Shown here: in pieces, positions 1 through 6,990 of the stretch
Layout of the letters: each line of letters begins with the position of its first letter
Position numbering within the stretch: position 1 is the stretch's first letter
Notes under the pieces: model-generated
What the model saw: the letters and a program-made list of their open reading frames with translations, nothing else
Told to the model about the DNA's origin: nothing
The model's database searches: none
Source of the DNA: NS-11 sp036505795
Lineage (GTDB): Bacteria > Nitrospirota > Nitrospiria > Nitrospirales > NS-4
Assembly: GCA_036505795.1 (NCBI GenBank)
Contig: DASXSU010000109.1
Span: forward strand, 1 to 23,024
Length of the DNA stretch: 23,024 bases
Direction of reading: 5' to 3'
Position numbers and translations under genes: made by a program

Positions 1-579
1 TGGGATGCCGTTCCCTGGGATCCGATGATCCATCTCGCTCTGTTCGTGCACCGTGTGACCGACCTTCCCTCCGGCTTGTACATGTTGCTGCGCGATCCTT
101 CCAAACGAGAGAATCTTCGCAAAATCATGCACCCACAATTCGACTGGAACAAGGCGGCGCATTGTCCCGCCGATTTGCCCCTGTATATGCTTGAGGAAGG
201 AAACGCGCAAGGCCTCGCCGCACAGGTGAGCTGCCATCAAGAAATTGCCGGCGCCAGCGCGTTTTCCTTGGGAATGATTGCAGAGTTTGATGCCGCCCTA
301 CGGACGCATGGCCCCTGGTTTTATCGGCGGCTCTTCTGGGAGACTGGGCTCATCGGCCAGGTGCTGTATTTAGAAGCCGAAGCGGCGGGCGTTCGAGCGA
401 CCGGAATCGGCTGCTTTTTTGATGACCCGGTCCACAAAGTGTTCGGCTTCAACGATACCCAATTCCAGTCCTTGTACCATTTTACTACTGGCGGGCCTGT
501 TGATGATCCGCGCCTGACAACATTGCAGCCGTACACAGATCATGTCGATGGGGCAGCGCGGGGGATTGATCTGCCGTGA
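1..579 (+). CDS. SagB-type nitroreductase family protein, C-terminal part (5' end outside window)
   Basis: The reading frame is open from base 1 (W-D-A-V-P-W-D-P before the first ATG at 25), so the gene begins upstream and only about 192 residues are seen. The segments FVHRV-x4-SGLY, LPLYMLEEGNAQ, SCHQEIAGASAFSLGMIAEF and the end GIGCFFDDP...FQSLYHFTTGGPVDDPRL look like the C-terminal half of SagB-like FMN-dependent nitroreductases, the family that includes thiazole/oxazole dehydrogenases of peptide maturation and many stand-alone members. No peptide-maturation partner is visible here, so the substrate is unknown. It ends 3 bp from the stop of the convergent HAD gene. Family assignment is from remembered motif patterns; the N-terminal domain cannot be checked. 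Confidence 0.75.
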   Translation, partial: WDAVPWDPMIHLALFVHRVTDLPSGLYMLLRDPSKRENLRKIMHPQFDWNKAAHCPADLPLYMLEEGNAQGLAAQVSCHQEIAGASAFSLGMIAEFDAALRTHGPWFYRRLFWETGLIGQVLYLEAEAAGVRATGIGCFFDDPVHKVFGFNDTQFQSLYHFTTGGPVDDPRLTTLQPYTDHVDGAARGIDLP

Positions 580-582
580 TTT

Positions 583-1227
583 TTACATCAAGGCATGAAA
601 GTCTTGGATCGAGGGATAGATTGCTGACGGTTGCGGTGGCAGTGCGGAGCTCGGCTTGGAGCGTAAATAGAGGTGCTTGATGCCATGCGAATCCGCAGAC
701 GCCAGCGCCGCCTCGTCATCGTCGATATACAGGGTTCGCGCCGGATCAAAGCCTAGAAGGCCTTGCGCTTTCGCCCAGTAAGACGGCCTCAGTTTGAGGC
801 ATCCGACGTCGAAAGCTGTCACAATTTGCTTAAAGTATGGCTCCAGGCCGGTTACAGCCATTTTGATGGCCAGCGACTTCGGGTGCGCATTCGTCACCAG
901 GTATGCGGGGATCTTCCGACCACGAAGAAACGCCAAGAACCCCGCCGTATCAGCGTGGAGACAAATACGGTCACGGACCGAGGTCTTGATCTCCGCTACA
1001 TCCAGCTTCAATGTTCTGCTCCAGTAATCCAAATCAGTCCAGTCTAATTCCCCCTCCACAGCGCGGTACAAACCGATGAGACGTTCACGTGCGATGTCCA
1101 AAGCCAGACCATTTGCCTCGGCATAGCGGCCCGGCAACACTTCGAAGTAAAAATGATCGTCGAAGGCGCGGTCCAGCAGGGTTCCGTCCAGGTCGAGCAG
1201 AATTGTGTCGATGCCGTTCCAATCCAT
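583..1227 (-). CDS. yrfG: HAD-superfamily hydrolase, GMP/IMP nucleotidase YrfG-like
   Basis: Cytosolic HAD phosphatase of 214 aa. The N-terminal DLDGTLLD nucleophile motif, the central YLVTNAHPKSLAIK (motif II Thr), the Lys before RPSYW (motif III) and the acidic YIDDDEAAL (motif IV) are all present. The words FDDHFYFEVLP, WTDLDYWSRTL and TNAHPKSLA match E. coli YrfG, which dephosphorylates GMP and IMP, better than generic HADs. The start is debatable: the ATG at 1236 (217 aa) overlaps a perfect TATAAT, and the ATG at 1227 lies 7 nt after that hexamer, so I prefer 1227 as a leaderless start. Neither start has a Shine-Dalgarno. The gene is divergent from der and convergent with the nitroreductase. 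Function is inferred from similarity to YrfG. Confidence 0.85.
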   Translation of the reverse strand: MDWNGIDTILLDLDGTLLDRAFDDHFYFEVLPGRYAEANGLALDIARERLIGLYRAVEGELDWTDLDYWSRTLKLDVAEIKTSVRDRICLHADTAGFLAFLRGRKIPAYLVTNAHPKSLAIKMAVTGLEPYFKQIVTAFDVGCLKLRPSYWAKAQGLLGFDPARTLYIDDDEAALASADSHGIKHLYLRSKPSSALPPQPSAIYPSIQDFHALM

Positions 1228-1233
1228 TAGCGG

Positions 1234-1239
1234 CATTAT
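1234..1239 (-). promoter_or_regulatory. Perfect TATAAT -10 hexamer 7 nt before ATG 1227 (putative leaderless promoter)
   Basis: On the reverse strand TATAAT is followed by seven bases and then the ATG at 1227. The hexamer overlaps the alternative ATG at 1236. No good -35 sits at 16-18 bp. A TTGCCA lies further upstream, but the 23-bp gap is too long. The -10 call is moderate; the leaderless reading is inference. Confidence 0.45.
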
Positions 1240-1300
1240 AGCGAAGAACTCGGTGACGCGATTGGCAATTGCTCACGGCCCCATGTTAGCGTGGCCAATT

Positions 1301-2602
1301 ATGTTCACTGTCGCCATCATCGGCCGACCGAACGTCGGCAAATCGACCTTGTTTAATCGGATCTTGGGCCGCAGGCAGGCGATTGTTCAAGACATGCCGG
1401 GCGTGACCCGCGATCGCCATTCCGCAGAAACAGAATACCGGGGGAGGCCGTTCCGGCTCATCGACACAGGTGGGCTCCTTCCGACTTCCGAAGATCGAAT
1501 GTTCGCGCTGATCCGCGAGCAGTCCCGGCTGGCCATTGAAGAGGCCGATGCACTGGTTTTTGTATTGGATGGAAGAGAAGGTCTGACGCCGATGGATCGG
1601 GACGTCATGGATCTGCTGCGTAAGTCCGGTAAGCCGATGTTCCTCACCGCCAATAAGATCGACACCCCCCAATGCGAGCCCCTGATCGGAGAGATGTATG
1701 CGTTGGGCGTCGAAGAGGTCTATCCCGTTTCTGCAGAGCATGGCGCAGGTGTGGCAGAGTTGCTGGACGCGATCTATCCCCTTCTGTCGGAGGCGGACGG
1801 CACCACGGCCATCGAGCCTCCTAAGATCGCAGTCGTAGGCCGCCCCAATGTCGGCAAGTCCACCTTTATCAACACCCTTCTTGGAGAGACGCGCCTAGTG
1901 GTGAGCGACGTTCCGGGCACGACGCGTGATTCCATCGATACGCTGGTGCGCCACAAGGACTCGGACTATCTCTTTATTGACACCGCCGGCATCCGGCGGC
2001 GGGGCAAGATCGATCCCGGCGTGGAACGCTATAGCGTGGCGCGTGCCATGCGCAGTCTCGGCCGGGCTGATCTTGCGGTCTTAATGTTGGACGGCGTTGA
2101 AGGCGTCACCGAACAGGATACGAAGATCGCGGGTCTGGCCTTGCGCGGCGGACGCGCCTGCGTGGTGTGGGTCAACAAATGGGACTGCCACAAAAGCGGT
2201 GAGGGCGCCAAGACCGCGTACAAGCAGGAACTGCATCGGCGGTTTGCGTTCCTCACCTGGGCCTCGGTCCTTTTTGGCTCAGCGCTGCAACCCAGAATGG
2301 TCACCCGGATCTTTCCGTATCTGGATCGGGCGCTGGACTCATTCGGTCGCCGGGTGCCGACGGGACAACTCAACCGATTTCTTCAGGAAGCCCTGACCCG
2401 GCAACCCTTGCCGATTCGTAAGGGCAAACCGGTCAAATCAGCGTACATAACGCAGGTGGCGACCAAACCTCCGACCTTCGTGCTGTTCTGCAAGAACCCC
2501 AAAGACGTTGGGGATCCGTACCTGAGGTACCTGGAAAACAGCATCCGCAAGGAGTTCGGTTTTACCGGGACTCCGATCCGTGTCTTTGCCAAGGCAAAAT
2601 GA
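1301..2602 (+). CDS. der: Ribosome-assembly GTPase Der (EngA)
   Basis: Der has two tandem GTPase domains and a KH-like C-terminal domain and acts in 50S ribosome maturation. Both G1 loops read GRPNVGKS (residues 8-15 and 180-187), both G3 motifs are visible (DTGG, DTAG), and the G4 motifs are NKID (118-121) and NKWD (292-295). The C-terminal part from about residue 350 (TGQLNRFLQEAL...QVATKPPTFVLFCKNP) fits the KH-like domain. The start at 1301 places MFTVAIIGRPNVGKS at the N-terminus as in the family and gives 433 aa, the usual length. A longer frame reaches upstream to 1205 but would run into the divergent HAD gene. No clear Shine-Dalgarno precedes 1301. The stop overlaps the next ATG (ATGA), so the cupredoxin gene is probably cotranscribed. 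Confidence 0.95.
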   Translation: MFTVAIIGRPNVGKSTLFNRILGRRQAIVQDMPGVTRDRHSAETEYRGRPFRLIDTGGLLPTSEDRMFALIREQSRLAIEEADALVFVLDGREGLTPMDRDVMDLLRKSGKPMFLTANKIDTPQCEPLIGEMYALGVEEVYPVSAEHGAGVAELLDAIYPLLSEADGTTAIEPPKIAVVGRPNVGKSTFINTLLGETRLVVSDVPGTTRDSIDTLVRHKDSDYLFIDTAGIRRRGKIDPGVERYSVARAMRSLGRADLAVLMLDGVEGVTEQDTKIAGLALRGGRACVVWVNKWDCHKSGEGAKTAYKQELHRRFAFLTWASVLFGSALQPRMVTRIFPYLDRALDSFGRRVPTGQLNRFLQEALTRQPLPIRKGKPVKSAYITQVATKPPTFVLFCKNPKDVGDPYLRYLENSIRKEFGFTGTPIRVFAKAK

Positions 2603-3018
2603 GATTGCAAATCGTTGGAGCCGCGCTGTTAGGCATTTCTGTGCTGAGTTGTTTCGAGTCCGATGTCAATGCTGACTCCATCCTTCCGGTGGTTAAAATT
2701 GCCGCCAGGCAAAGGGTTTTCATCCCGGAGGTTGTTTTTTTGAAAATGGGACATCCGGTCGCGCTGGTCATTGAAAACGAGGATGTCGAACTCCACGCGT
2801 TTGTGCCTCTGTTGCTCTTTCAAGGACTCAACGTCCAAGTGACAGGTAATGGCGCTCCAGAATTTAACGAGACGGGTCTCGCCCGTGTCTTAATCCCGCC
2901 CAAAGGTCACGCAAATATTAGATTCACACCACGGGCCGCCGGACATTTTTTCTATATCTGTGATCTGCCGGGGCACCAGATGCGTGGAGAGATCATCGTC
3001 ACAGCCGATTCTCTTTGA
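2599..3018 (+). CDS. Exported cupredoxin-domain protein
   Basis: A 139-aa exported single-domain blue-copper-like protein. Residues 1-25 form a Sec-type signal with a possible cleavage after VNA (25) or a weak lipobox at VLSC (Cys18). The mature part is beta-rich and ends in FYICDLPGHQMRGEIIV. The likely type 1 copper ligands are His66 (ELHAF), Cys121, His126 and Met128. The Cys-x4-His-x1-Met spacing is tighter than the Cys-x4-His-x4-Met common in plastocyanin-like proteins. It should act as a small electron carrier or copper-binding protein outside the inner membrane; no redox partner is encoded nearby. The start overlaps the der stop as ATGA, so translation is probably coupled to der, an odd pairing of a GTPase with a periplasmic protein. 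Confidence 0.8.
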   Translation: MRLQIVGAALLGISVLSCFESDVNADSILPVVKIAARQRVFIPEVVFLKMGHPVALVIENEDVELHAFVPLLLFQGLNVQVTGNGAPEFNETGLARVLIPPKGHANIRFTPRAAGHFFYICDLPGHQMRGEIIVTADSL

Positions 3019-3049
3019 CCGTCGCTTTTCGTCCTCCCGCCCGAGTAGA

Positions 3050-3079
3050 TTGACAGATCCGGAAGAACCCGCCTATGAT
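3050..3079 (+). promoter_or_regulatory. Strong sigma70-type promoter for the secreted propeller-like gene
   Basis: A perfect TTGACA (3050-3055) is followed after 18 bp by TATGAT (3074-3079). Transcription would start near 3086, leaving about 120 nt of leader before the ATG at 3208. The leader can fold a hairpin at 3091-3117 (arms TGGCGT and ATGCCA with inner CCC/GGG). No known riboswitch was recognised. Confidence 0.65.
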
Positions 3080-3207
3080 ACCCCCGCTTATGGCGTGGCC
3101 CTTTGATGGGAATGCCACAATGGACTGGTTTGGGCTGAAGTTTTTTAGCAACTAACCCCCGCTCCATTTATCGACCTATTACGCGGTTGGCACAGGAGGT
3201 TGAGGTC

Positions 3208-4512
3208 ATGCGATACCGACGTCGTTCCTTGCTTTCGTTTCTGTGTTTCTTATCGATCTGGGCAGTGCTCGGCGGCGCCTCCCTCGCCGCGGACGCGCCG
3301 GCGCCCGCTGCTGCGCCGGCAGCAGCGTACGAGGTTTGGGCCATCGACCAGTCCGACAGCTCCAAAGATGGCGGCGGCACACTCTACATCTACGACGGTC
3401 AAGCGCTCGCTTCGGACCCGGCGGCGGCGAAGCCGGAGACAGTCGACCTTGGCGATAAATTCGCCGAAGCCTGCAAGGAGGTCACTGGGTTCCCCAAGCG
3501 GCCCCATATGATTCTCTTCACCAAGGACGGAAAGTACGCCATTCTCTCCTATGTCGCCAGCGGGCATGTTGTCTTTATAGACGCTGCGTCCAGGGCTCCG
3601 ATAGGATGTGTGAGCTTGGGAAAAAATGCGCATGCAACCTTTCCGACCGCAAACATGAGAATGGCCATCGGCGCTAATATCGCCGAGAAGAAGTTGGTCC
3701 GCATTTGGACGGACTACGCCGGCAAAAAATTCACGATTAAACCGGACAACGACGTCGTAAACCTCACGCAGATGGAATCCGGTCAAGATGTGCCGGACGT
3801 GGCGCCCATCTGCCCGATTACCGATAACCGCAGCCAGTTCGTCTTCGTGACCTTCCGCGGCGGGGGCCTGGCGGTGTTCGATATTACATCCAACCCGATG
3901 TTCCTCGTAGGCACGCTGGGCAGAGACGCAATACGTCCGGCCGGATGTGGCGGCGTACAGCTTGGTGCCAACATGTACCTGAACTCGGGCGGCGGCTGGC
4001 CGGCCACCCCTCTCAACAACGACGTGTATGCATTTCCGATGAGCGGACTCCCATCAGTCAGTCAACCCATCCGCATCGGTAGCCGCGACGGTGGGGACTC
4101 CCACGGAATGGTCGCCGTTAATAATCGGTACCTCTGGGCCGGGGATCGGCATCTGAACTTGATCGATGTCTACGATTCCAACAATGACGGAATGAAAGCC
4201 GGTACGGTCCGGCTCGCGGGAGAGGTCAGCCAGGATCCGGCGCCTGATTTGATGGATGCGGCTCCGGACGGCAGTTACGTGTTTACGTCCTTGCGCGGGC
4301 CAAGTCCATTGACCGGCAACAACAAGGACGTCAACAACGCCGTCGGCAGCAGTCCCGGGGTCGGCGTCATTAAGGTTGAAGGCAACGGACGGAGCGGGAA
4401 GCTGGTGGGCATCGCCCCGATAAGCAAAATGGTCGAAGAGAAGGACAAAGACGGAAATATGGTCAAGAAGGAGAAAGCCGACCCACACGGCATTCAAGTT
4501 CGCAAGAAATAA
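3208..4512 (+). CDS. Secreted beta-propeller-like protein, function unknown
   Basis: A 434-aa exported protein. The ATG at 3208 is chosen because AGGAGG (3194-3199) lies 8 nt upstream and the signal peptide starts cleanly there (RYRRRSLLSF..., cleavage probably after ASLA). An Ala/Pro-rich linker follows. The body has recurring beta-strand units of the type YAILSYVASGHVVFIDAAS, FVFVTFRGGGLAVFDITS, YLWAGDRHLNLIDVYD and YVFTSLRGPSP, with His and acidic residues at strand turns, as in YVTN/cytochrome-D1-like seven-bladed propellers. Several Cys residues (EACKEV, IGCVSL, PICPI, AGCGG) could form disulfides. The C-terminus is charged (EEKDKDGNMVKKEK). It has its own strong promoter and a terminator, so it looks monocistronic and well expressed. 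No catalytic motif was identified. The fold is inferred from the repeat pattern. Confidence 0.8.
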   Translation: MRYRRRSLLSFLCFLSIWAVLGGASLAADAPAPAAAPAAAYEVWAIDQSDSSKDGGGTLYIYDGQALASDPAAAKPETVDLGDKFAEACKEVTGFPKRPHMILFTKDGKYAILSYVASGHVVFIDAASRAPIGCVSLGKNAHATFPTANMRMAIGANIAEKKLVRIWTDYAGKKFTIKPDNDVVNLTQMESGQDVPDVAPICPITDNRSQFVFVTFRGGGLAVFDITSNPMFLVGTLGRDAIRPAGCGGVQLGANMYLNSGGGWPATPLNNDVYAFPMSGLPSVSQPIRIGSRDGGDSHGMVAVNNRYLWAGDRHLNLIDVYDSNNDGMKAGTVRLAGEVSQDPAPDLMDAAPDGSYVFTSLRGPSPLTGNNKDVNNAVGSSPGVGVIKVEGNGRSGKLVGIAPISKMVEEKDKDGNMVKKEKADPHGIQVRKK

Positions 4513-4571
4513 CGCTACCTCATCCATTTCACCCACCTGCCCTGGAGTTACTATCTCACCCGCCCCGCCCC

Positions 4572-4591
4572 GGCCCCGCCGGGACGGGGCC
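4572..4591. repeat. GC-rich inverted repeat downstream of the propeller-like gene
   Basis: GGCCCCG and CGGGGCC face each other around a 6-nt loop. No T-run follows, so it is not a typical terminator, but it may stabilise the transcript end upstream of the terminator at 4622. Confidence 0.5.
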
Positions 4592-4621
4592 TTGACCCGT
4601 GGGCCAAACTCCTTTACCCCT

Positions 4622-4648
4622 GGGGAGGGCATCCGCCCTCCCCTTTTT
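4622..4648 (+). terminator. Rho-independent terminator
   Basis: A perfect 9-bp stem, GGGGAGGGC with GCCCTCCCC, around a 4-nt loop (ATCC), is followed at once by five T. It ends the transcript of the secreted propeller-like gene. Confidence 0.9.
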
Positions 4649-4662
4649 CCTCTCAAACCATG

Positions 4663-4728
4663 GGGTCAGAGTCGATTTAGTCCTACCGGTCCGCCGGCTC
4701 AAACCAATTCATAAATCAACTCTGACCC
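4663..4728. repeat. Palindromic REP/MITE-like element with GGGTCAGAG arms
   Basis: The left arm GGGTCAGAGTCGATTTA (4663-4679) is repeated in inverse at 4712-4728 with one mismatch in 17. The core between the arms holds a smaller ACCGG/CCGGC palindrome. The right-arm sequence recurs, perfectly complementary to the left arm, at 13190-13206. Arms of this type are, as I recall, associated with REP-associated tyrosine (Y1) transposases; no transposase is in the window. Confidence 0.75.
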
Positions 4729-4753
4729 GGGTTCTCAACGCCGCGCAGAGCGC

Positions 4754-4782
4754 TTGAGCCTGCGGTAGAGCAAGGATACAAT
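4754..4782 (+). promoter_or_regulatory. Sigma70-type promoter placed for a leaderless mRNA
   Basis: TTGAGC (4754-4759), a 17-bp spacer and TACAAT (4777-4782) are followed by only 6 nt before the ATG at 4789. No Shine-Dalgarno fits between them, so the mRNA would start at or next to the ATG. Confidence 0.6.
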
Positions 4783-4788
4783 TAGTGC

Positions 4789-5082
4789 ATGACCGAACCC
4801 GAACTTCAGAGAGTGATTCAGTACGCCACCGGCCAGCTGTCTTACGGGCTGCCGATTACTTCTGAAGTCCTACGCACCGGCTTCGGTGAACTCACGGAGC
4901 TGTCAAAGACTGAGGCCGGAAAGCTCAATCGCGAGTCAATCCTAGGCTACGTGTGCGCCTATACTGTGAAAAAGACCGGCCATTCGGAACCTATGGTCCG
5001 GGAAATTCTCGAAGCCGCGGGGCGGTGGCTCGATCAGGTCTGCGAGACACTCGCTCGGGGGGAGAGCAAGCCCGCCAGCTGA
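4789..5082 (+). CDS. Hypothetical 97-aa helical protein
   Basis: No family was recognised. The protein looks soluble and mostly alpha-helical, has no signal peptide or membrane segment, and has two Cys (GYVCAY and DQVCETL). It is the first gene of a probable operon: the next start, of a zincin-like metallopeptidase, is 21 bp downstream, and two envelope proteins follow with overlapping starts. The ATG at 4789 lies 6 nt after a TACAAT hexamer, so it is probably translated from a leaderless mRNA. The coding call rests on the clean start with promoter, the bacterial-looking composition and the operon context. Confidence 0.7.
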   Translation: MTEPELQRVIQYATGQLSYGLPITSEVLRTGFGELTELSKTEAGKLNRESILGYVCAYTVKKTGHSEPMVREILEAAGRWLDQVCETLARGESKPAS

Positions 5083-5103
5083 CCGAGGTGGTACTATGGT
5101 GGT

Positions 5104-5484
5104 ATGGCCGGTGCCTGGCTTTCGCGTAAAGACTTTGAGTCTCTCGTTCGCGAGGCCCTCAGGGAGCTGCCCACTCAATTCCGCCGACGCCTACAGAACG
5201 TGGCGATTGAGATTGAAGAGGAGCCGAGCAATGAGACCTTGAATTCAGTCGGTATGGCGGATGATGAATCGGATGAACTGCTGGGTCTCTACGTCGGCCG
5301 GTCGATTCAGCAGCATTCTTTTTTCGATACCGGTGGGGAGTTACCGGATCAGGTTTACCTGTATCGCGGACCGATTTTGAGAGCATGTGAAACTCAAGCT
5401 GACGTAATCCGCGAAATTCAGGATACCGTGGTCCACGAGATCGGCCATCATTTCGGGTTGTCGGATGAGGATATGCCGGTCTGA
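5104..5484 (+). CDS. Zincin-like metallopeptidase family protein (PF06262 type)
   Basis: A 126-aa soluble protein with HEIGHHFGLSDED near the C-terminus, the HExxHxxGxxD signature of a small zincin-like family. Zinc ligands would be His111, His115 and Asp121, and the general base Glu112. The central GLYVGRSI and the DQVYLYRGPILRAC strand also fit the family. The length is normal, so this is a complete single domain and not a fragment of a larger protease. GAGGTGG (5087-5093) lies about 10 nt before the ATG. The substrate is unknown for this family as far as I know. The stop shares a base with the next start (TGATG), which indicates translational coupling. Confidence 0.88.
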   Translation: MAGAWLSRKDFESLVREALRELPTQFRRRLQNVAIEIEEEPSNETLNSVGMADDESDELLGLYVGRSIQQHSFFDTGGELPDQVYLYRGPILRACETQADVIREIQDTVVHEIGHHFGLSDEDMPV

Positions 5485-5702
5485 TGCTCGCCCGTTATGT
5501 CAGTTCGCTGGCGTTCGCCGGGCATGCCGGCGAGATGGACAATCCCGGGACACCCGTGGTCTTGCCGTTTGAAATGTGGCTTGGGTTGATGGGGCTAGCC
5601 CTTCTGTTGTTGATTGCCATTGCTTGGCTGGTCGGAAACGCTTTCCGCCTGCGTAGAATCGATCGTCGTCTACGAGTTCTGGAAGGAAGACAAAAATCAT
5701 GA
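5484..5702 (+). CDS. Small single-span membrane protein, unknown function
   Basis: A 72-aa protein with one strong hydrophobic segment at about residues 31-53 (WLGLMGLALLLLIAIAWLVGNAF), followed by an Arg-rich stretch (RLRRIDRRLRVLEGRQKS) expected in the cytoplasm by the positive-inside rule; the last part may be a short coiled coil. The N-terminal about 28 residues would face the periplasm. It overlaps the metallopeptidase by one base (TGATG), and its stop overlaps an ATG of the next frame (ATGA). Its role is unknown; the tight packing suggests it works with its neighbours. Confidence 0.7.
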   Translation: MLARYVSSLAFAGHAGEMDNPGTPVVLPFEMWLGLMGLALLLLIAIAWLVGNAFRLRRIDRRLRVLEGRQKS

Positions 5703-5722
5703 GTCTGAAAAGAGGTGCCGCG

Positions 5723-6430
5723 ATGCCACACAAACTCGTTCGCCCAATCGTTGCCTTCGGCATTATTTCTGTGCTTTGGGGCTGTTCCACCCAACCAACC
5801 TACCCTCCTCAGGCCAATCCCTTCTTGTCGGGTGCACCGGTCTTGGACAAGACAGGGCTTGCACATCCGACGAAAGCCGTCCTGGTGTGGCTTGAATCTC
5901 AGGGCGCAGCCCCCTCGGAGTCGGCTCAACGTGCGCTGGCCGAAAAGATCAAGCAGCAATTCTCCGCAGGCAAGCCATTGGAGATCGTCGGTGTGACGAC
6001 GATCCCGACTCCTGCCGGGGATCCGCTGCCCGCGATCCGCAAGGCCAGCGCGCCATTCCAGGTCGGACAAGCGATGGTCGTTATGCCGAATGCGACCGAA
6101 ATGAGCAGTCCGGTATGGTTGAAATACGGCCAGAACGGCAGCGGCGTCGGCACTCGTACCGACAGCTATGTTTCTATCGCCCTGGTGGCGGTCGATCTGA
6201 ACACAGGCGCAAAACTGTTCTCGGTAGCGAGCAATGGCGAGGCGCGCCTGTGGAAAATGGATTATGAGGATGCGAGGCCGTTCTATCCGCGTATCTCTCC
6301 AGGAGGGTATTCCAGTGCTTTCATTTATCCCGAGGGGAGCGCATTCGCTCCGGGAGAAGTCCGCGCTGTCGCTTTGGAGGAAGCGGTCAAAGGCCTGATC
6401 TACAAGCTGGACCTGGCCAGCGGAAGCTGA
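5723..6430 (+). CDS. Lipoprotein of unknown function
   Basis: A 235-aa protein whose N-terminus (PHKLVRPIVAFGIISVLWGC) is a lipoprotein signal with lipobox LWGC and lipidation at Cys21; a Thr/Pro-rich linker follows. The rest is a mixed alpha/beta domain with no motif I recognise; AFQVGQAMVVMP, SYVSIALVAVDLNTGAKLFSV and the aromatic WKMDYEDARPFYPRI are notable. AGAGGTG (5711-5717) lies 5 nt before the ATG at 5723. A longer 243-aa form from the ATG at 5699, overlapping the previous stop, is possible but adds residues before the signal. As the last gene of the 4789-6430 operon it is probably anchored in the outer or inner membrane. Confidence 0.75.
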   Translation: MPHKLVRPIVAFGIISVLWGCSTQPTYPPQANPFLSGAPVLDKTGLAHPTKAVLVWLESQGAAPSESAQRALAEKIKQQFSAGKPLEIVGVTTIPTPAGDPLPAIRKASAPFQVGQAMVVMPNATEMSSPVWLKYGQNGSGVGTRTDSYVSIALVAVDLNTGAKLFSVASNGEARLWKMDYEDARPFYPRISPGGYSSAFIYPEGSAFAPGEVRAVALEEAVKGLIYKLDLASGS

Positions 6431-6510
6431 TCGACTCCGGTGGGCAAGAGTTATAGCGACTACATGAGCGTGACTGCTATCAGGTCTCGGACTGAGCTTT
6501 CAGCCAATTG

Positions 6511-6990
6511 ATGTGGCATTGGCTCTACTCGAGTTCTCTGGTGTGGTGGCTGTCCATTGGGTCCATCGCTGCCTTCGCCGGTAGTCTCGTCGCAATTCCA
6601 TGGATCCTCGTTCGGCTTCCGCCGCATTATTTCGATGAGCGGCAGCCGCGGATTTGGCTGAAAGGTCGTCATCCGGTCCTCCGCTGTCTAGGCATCGGAC
6701 TAATAAACGCTTTGGGCGTTCTGTTTATCCTGGCCGGCATTGCCATGCTGGTGCTTCCGGGTCAGGGAATGCTCACAATGCTGGTTGGGTTGTCCTTGGT
6801 GGACTTCCCAGGTAAGCGGGCGCTCGAGCGCAAGATCATCTCGATTGCTCTGGTCTACCAAACCATTAATGCGCTACGCGTGCGGTTCGGCCGGCCGTCG
6901 CTCGTGATCTACCCCCATTGCGATCTGGCTGAAGTCCCTACAGTCCCGGTCGGTACCGTTCCCCCAGAGGACAAAAGCCTTGGCGCCTAG
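6511..6990 (+). CDS. PGPGW-like transmembrane protein
   Basis: A 159-aa protein with two hydrophobic regions, residues about 9-32 and 52-83. The second (LFILAGIAMLVLPGQGMLTMLVGLSLVDFPGKRALERKI) resembles the PGPGW family, whose hallmark is a membrane segment ending in P-G-P-G-W and a second segment ending in an acidic/basic cap; here the motif reads LPGQGM. The ATG at 6511 is used; a TTG directly before it is possible. No clear Shine-Dalgarno is present. It stands 80 bp after the lipoprotein gene and may be read through from it. Its stop overlaps the stop of the convergent DUF488 gene by 3 bp. The cellular role of the family is unknown. Confidence 0.8.
   Translation: MWHWLYSSSLVWWLSIGSIAAFAGSLVAIPWILVRLPPHYFDERQPRIWLKGRHPVLRCLGIGLINALGVLFILAGIAMLVLPGQGMLTMLVGLSLVDFPGKRALERKIISIALVYQTINALRVRFGRPSLVIYPHCDLAEVPTVPVGTVPPEDKSLGA

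Noticed and set aside
1205..1300. Longer N-terminus of Der starting at 1205 or 1283.
   Set aside because: It would overlap the divergent HAD gene and add residues before the family's usual start (FTVAIIGRPNVGKS).
3250..3786. A 178-codon reverse-strand frame inside the secreted propeller-like gene.
   Set aside because: It is antisense to a gene with signal peptide, Shine-Dalgarno and promoter; its translation has no family features and is a GC-rich codon shadow.
4054..4656. A 200-codon reverse-strand frame covering the 3' part of the propeller-like gene and its terminator.
   Set aside because: It would start within the terminator region and is antisense to a well-supported gene. No recognisable domain.
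4663..4728. Reading the GGGTCAGAG palindrome as an insertion-sequence end or a riboswitch.
   Set aside because: No transposase gene or target-site duplication is seen, and it lies downstream of a terminator and upstream of a separate promoter, so it is better called a REP/MITE-like repeat.
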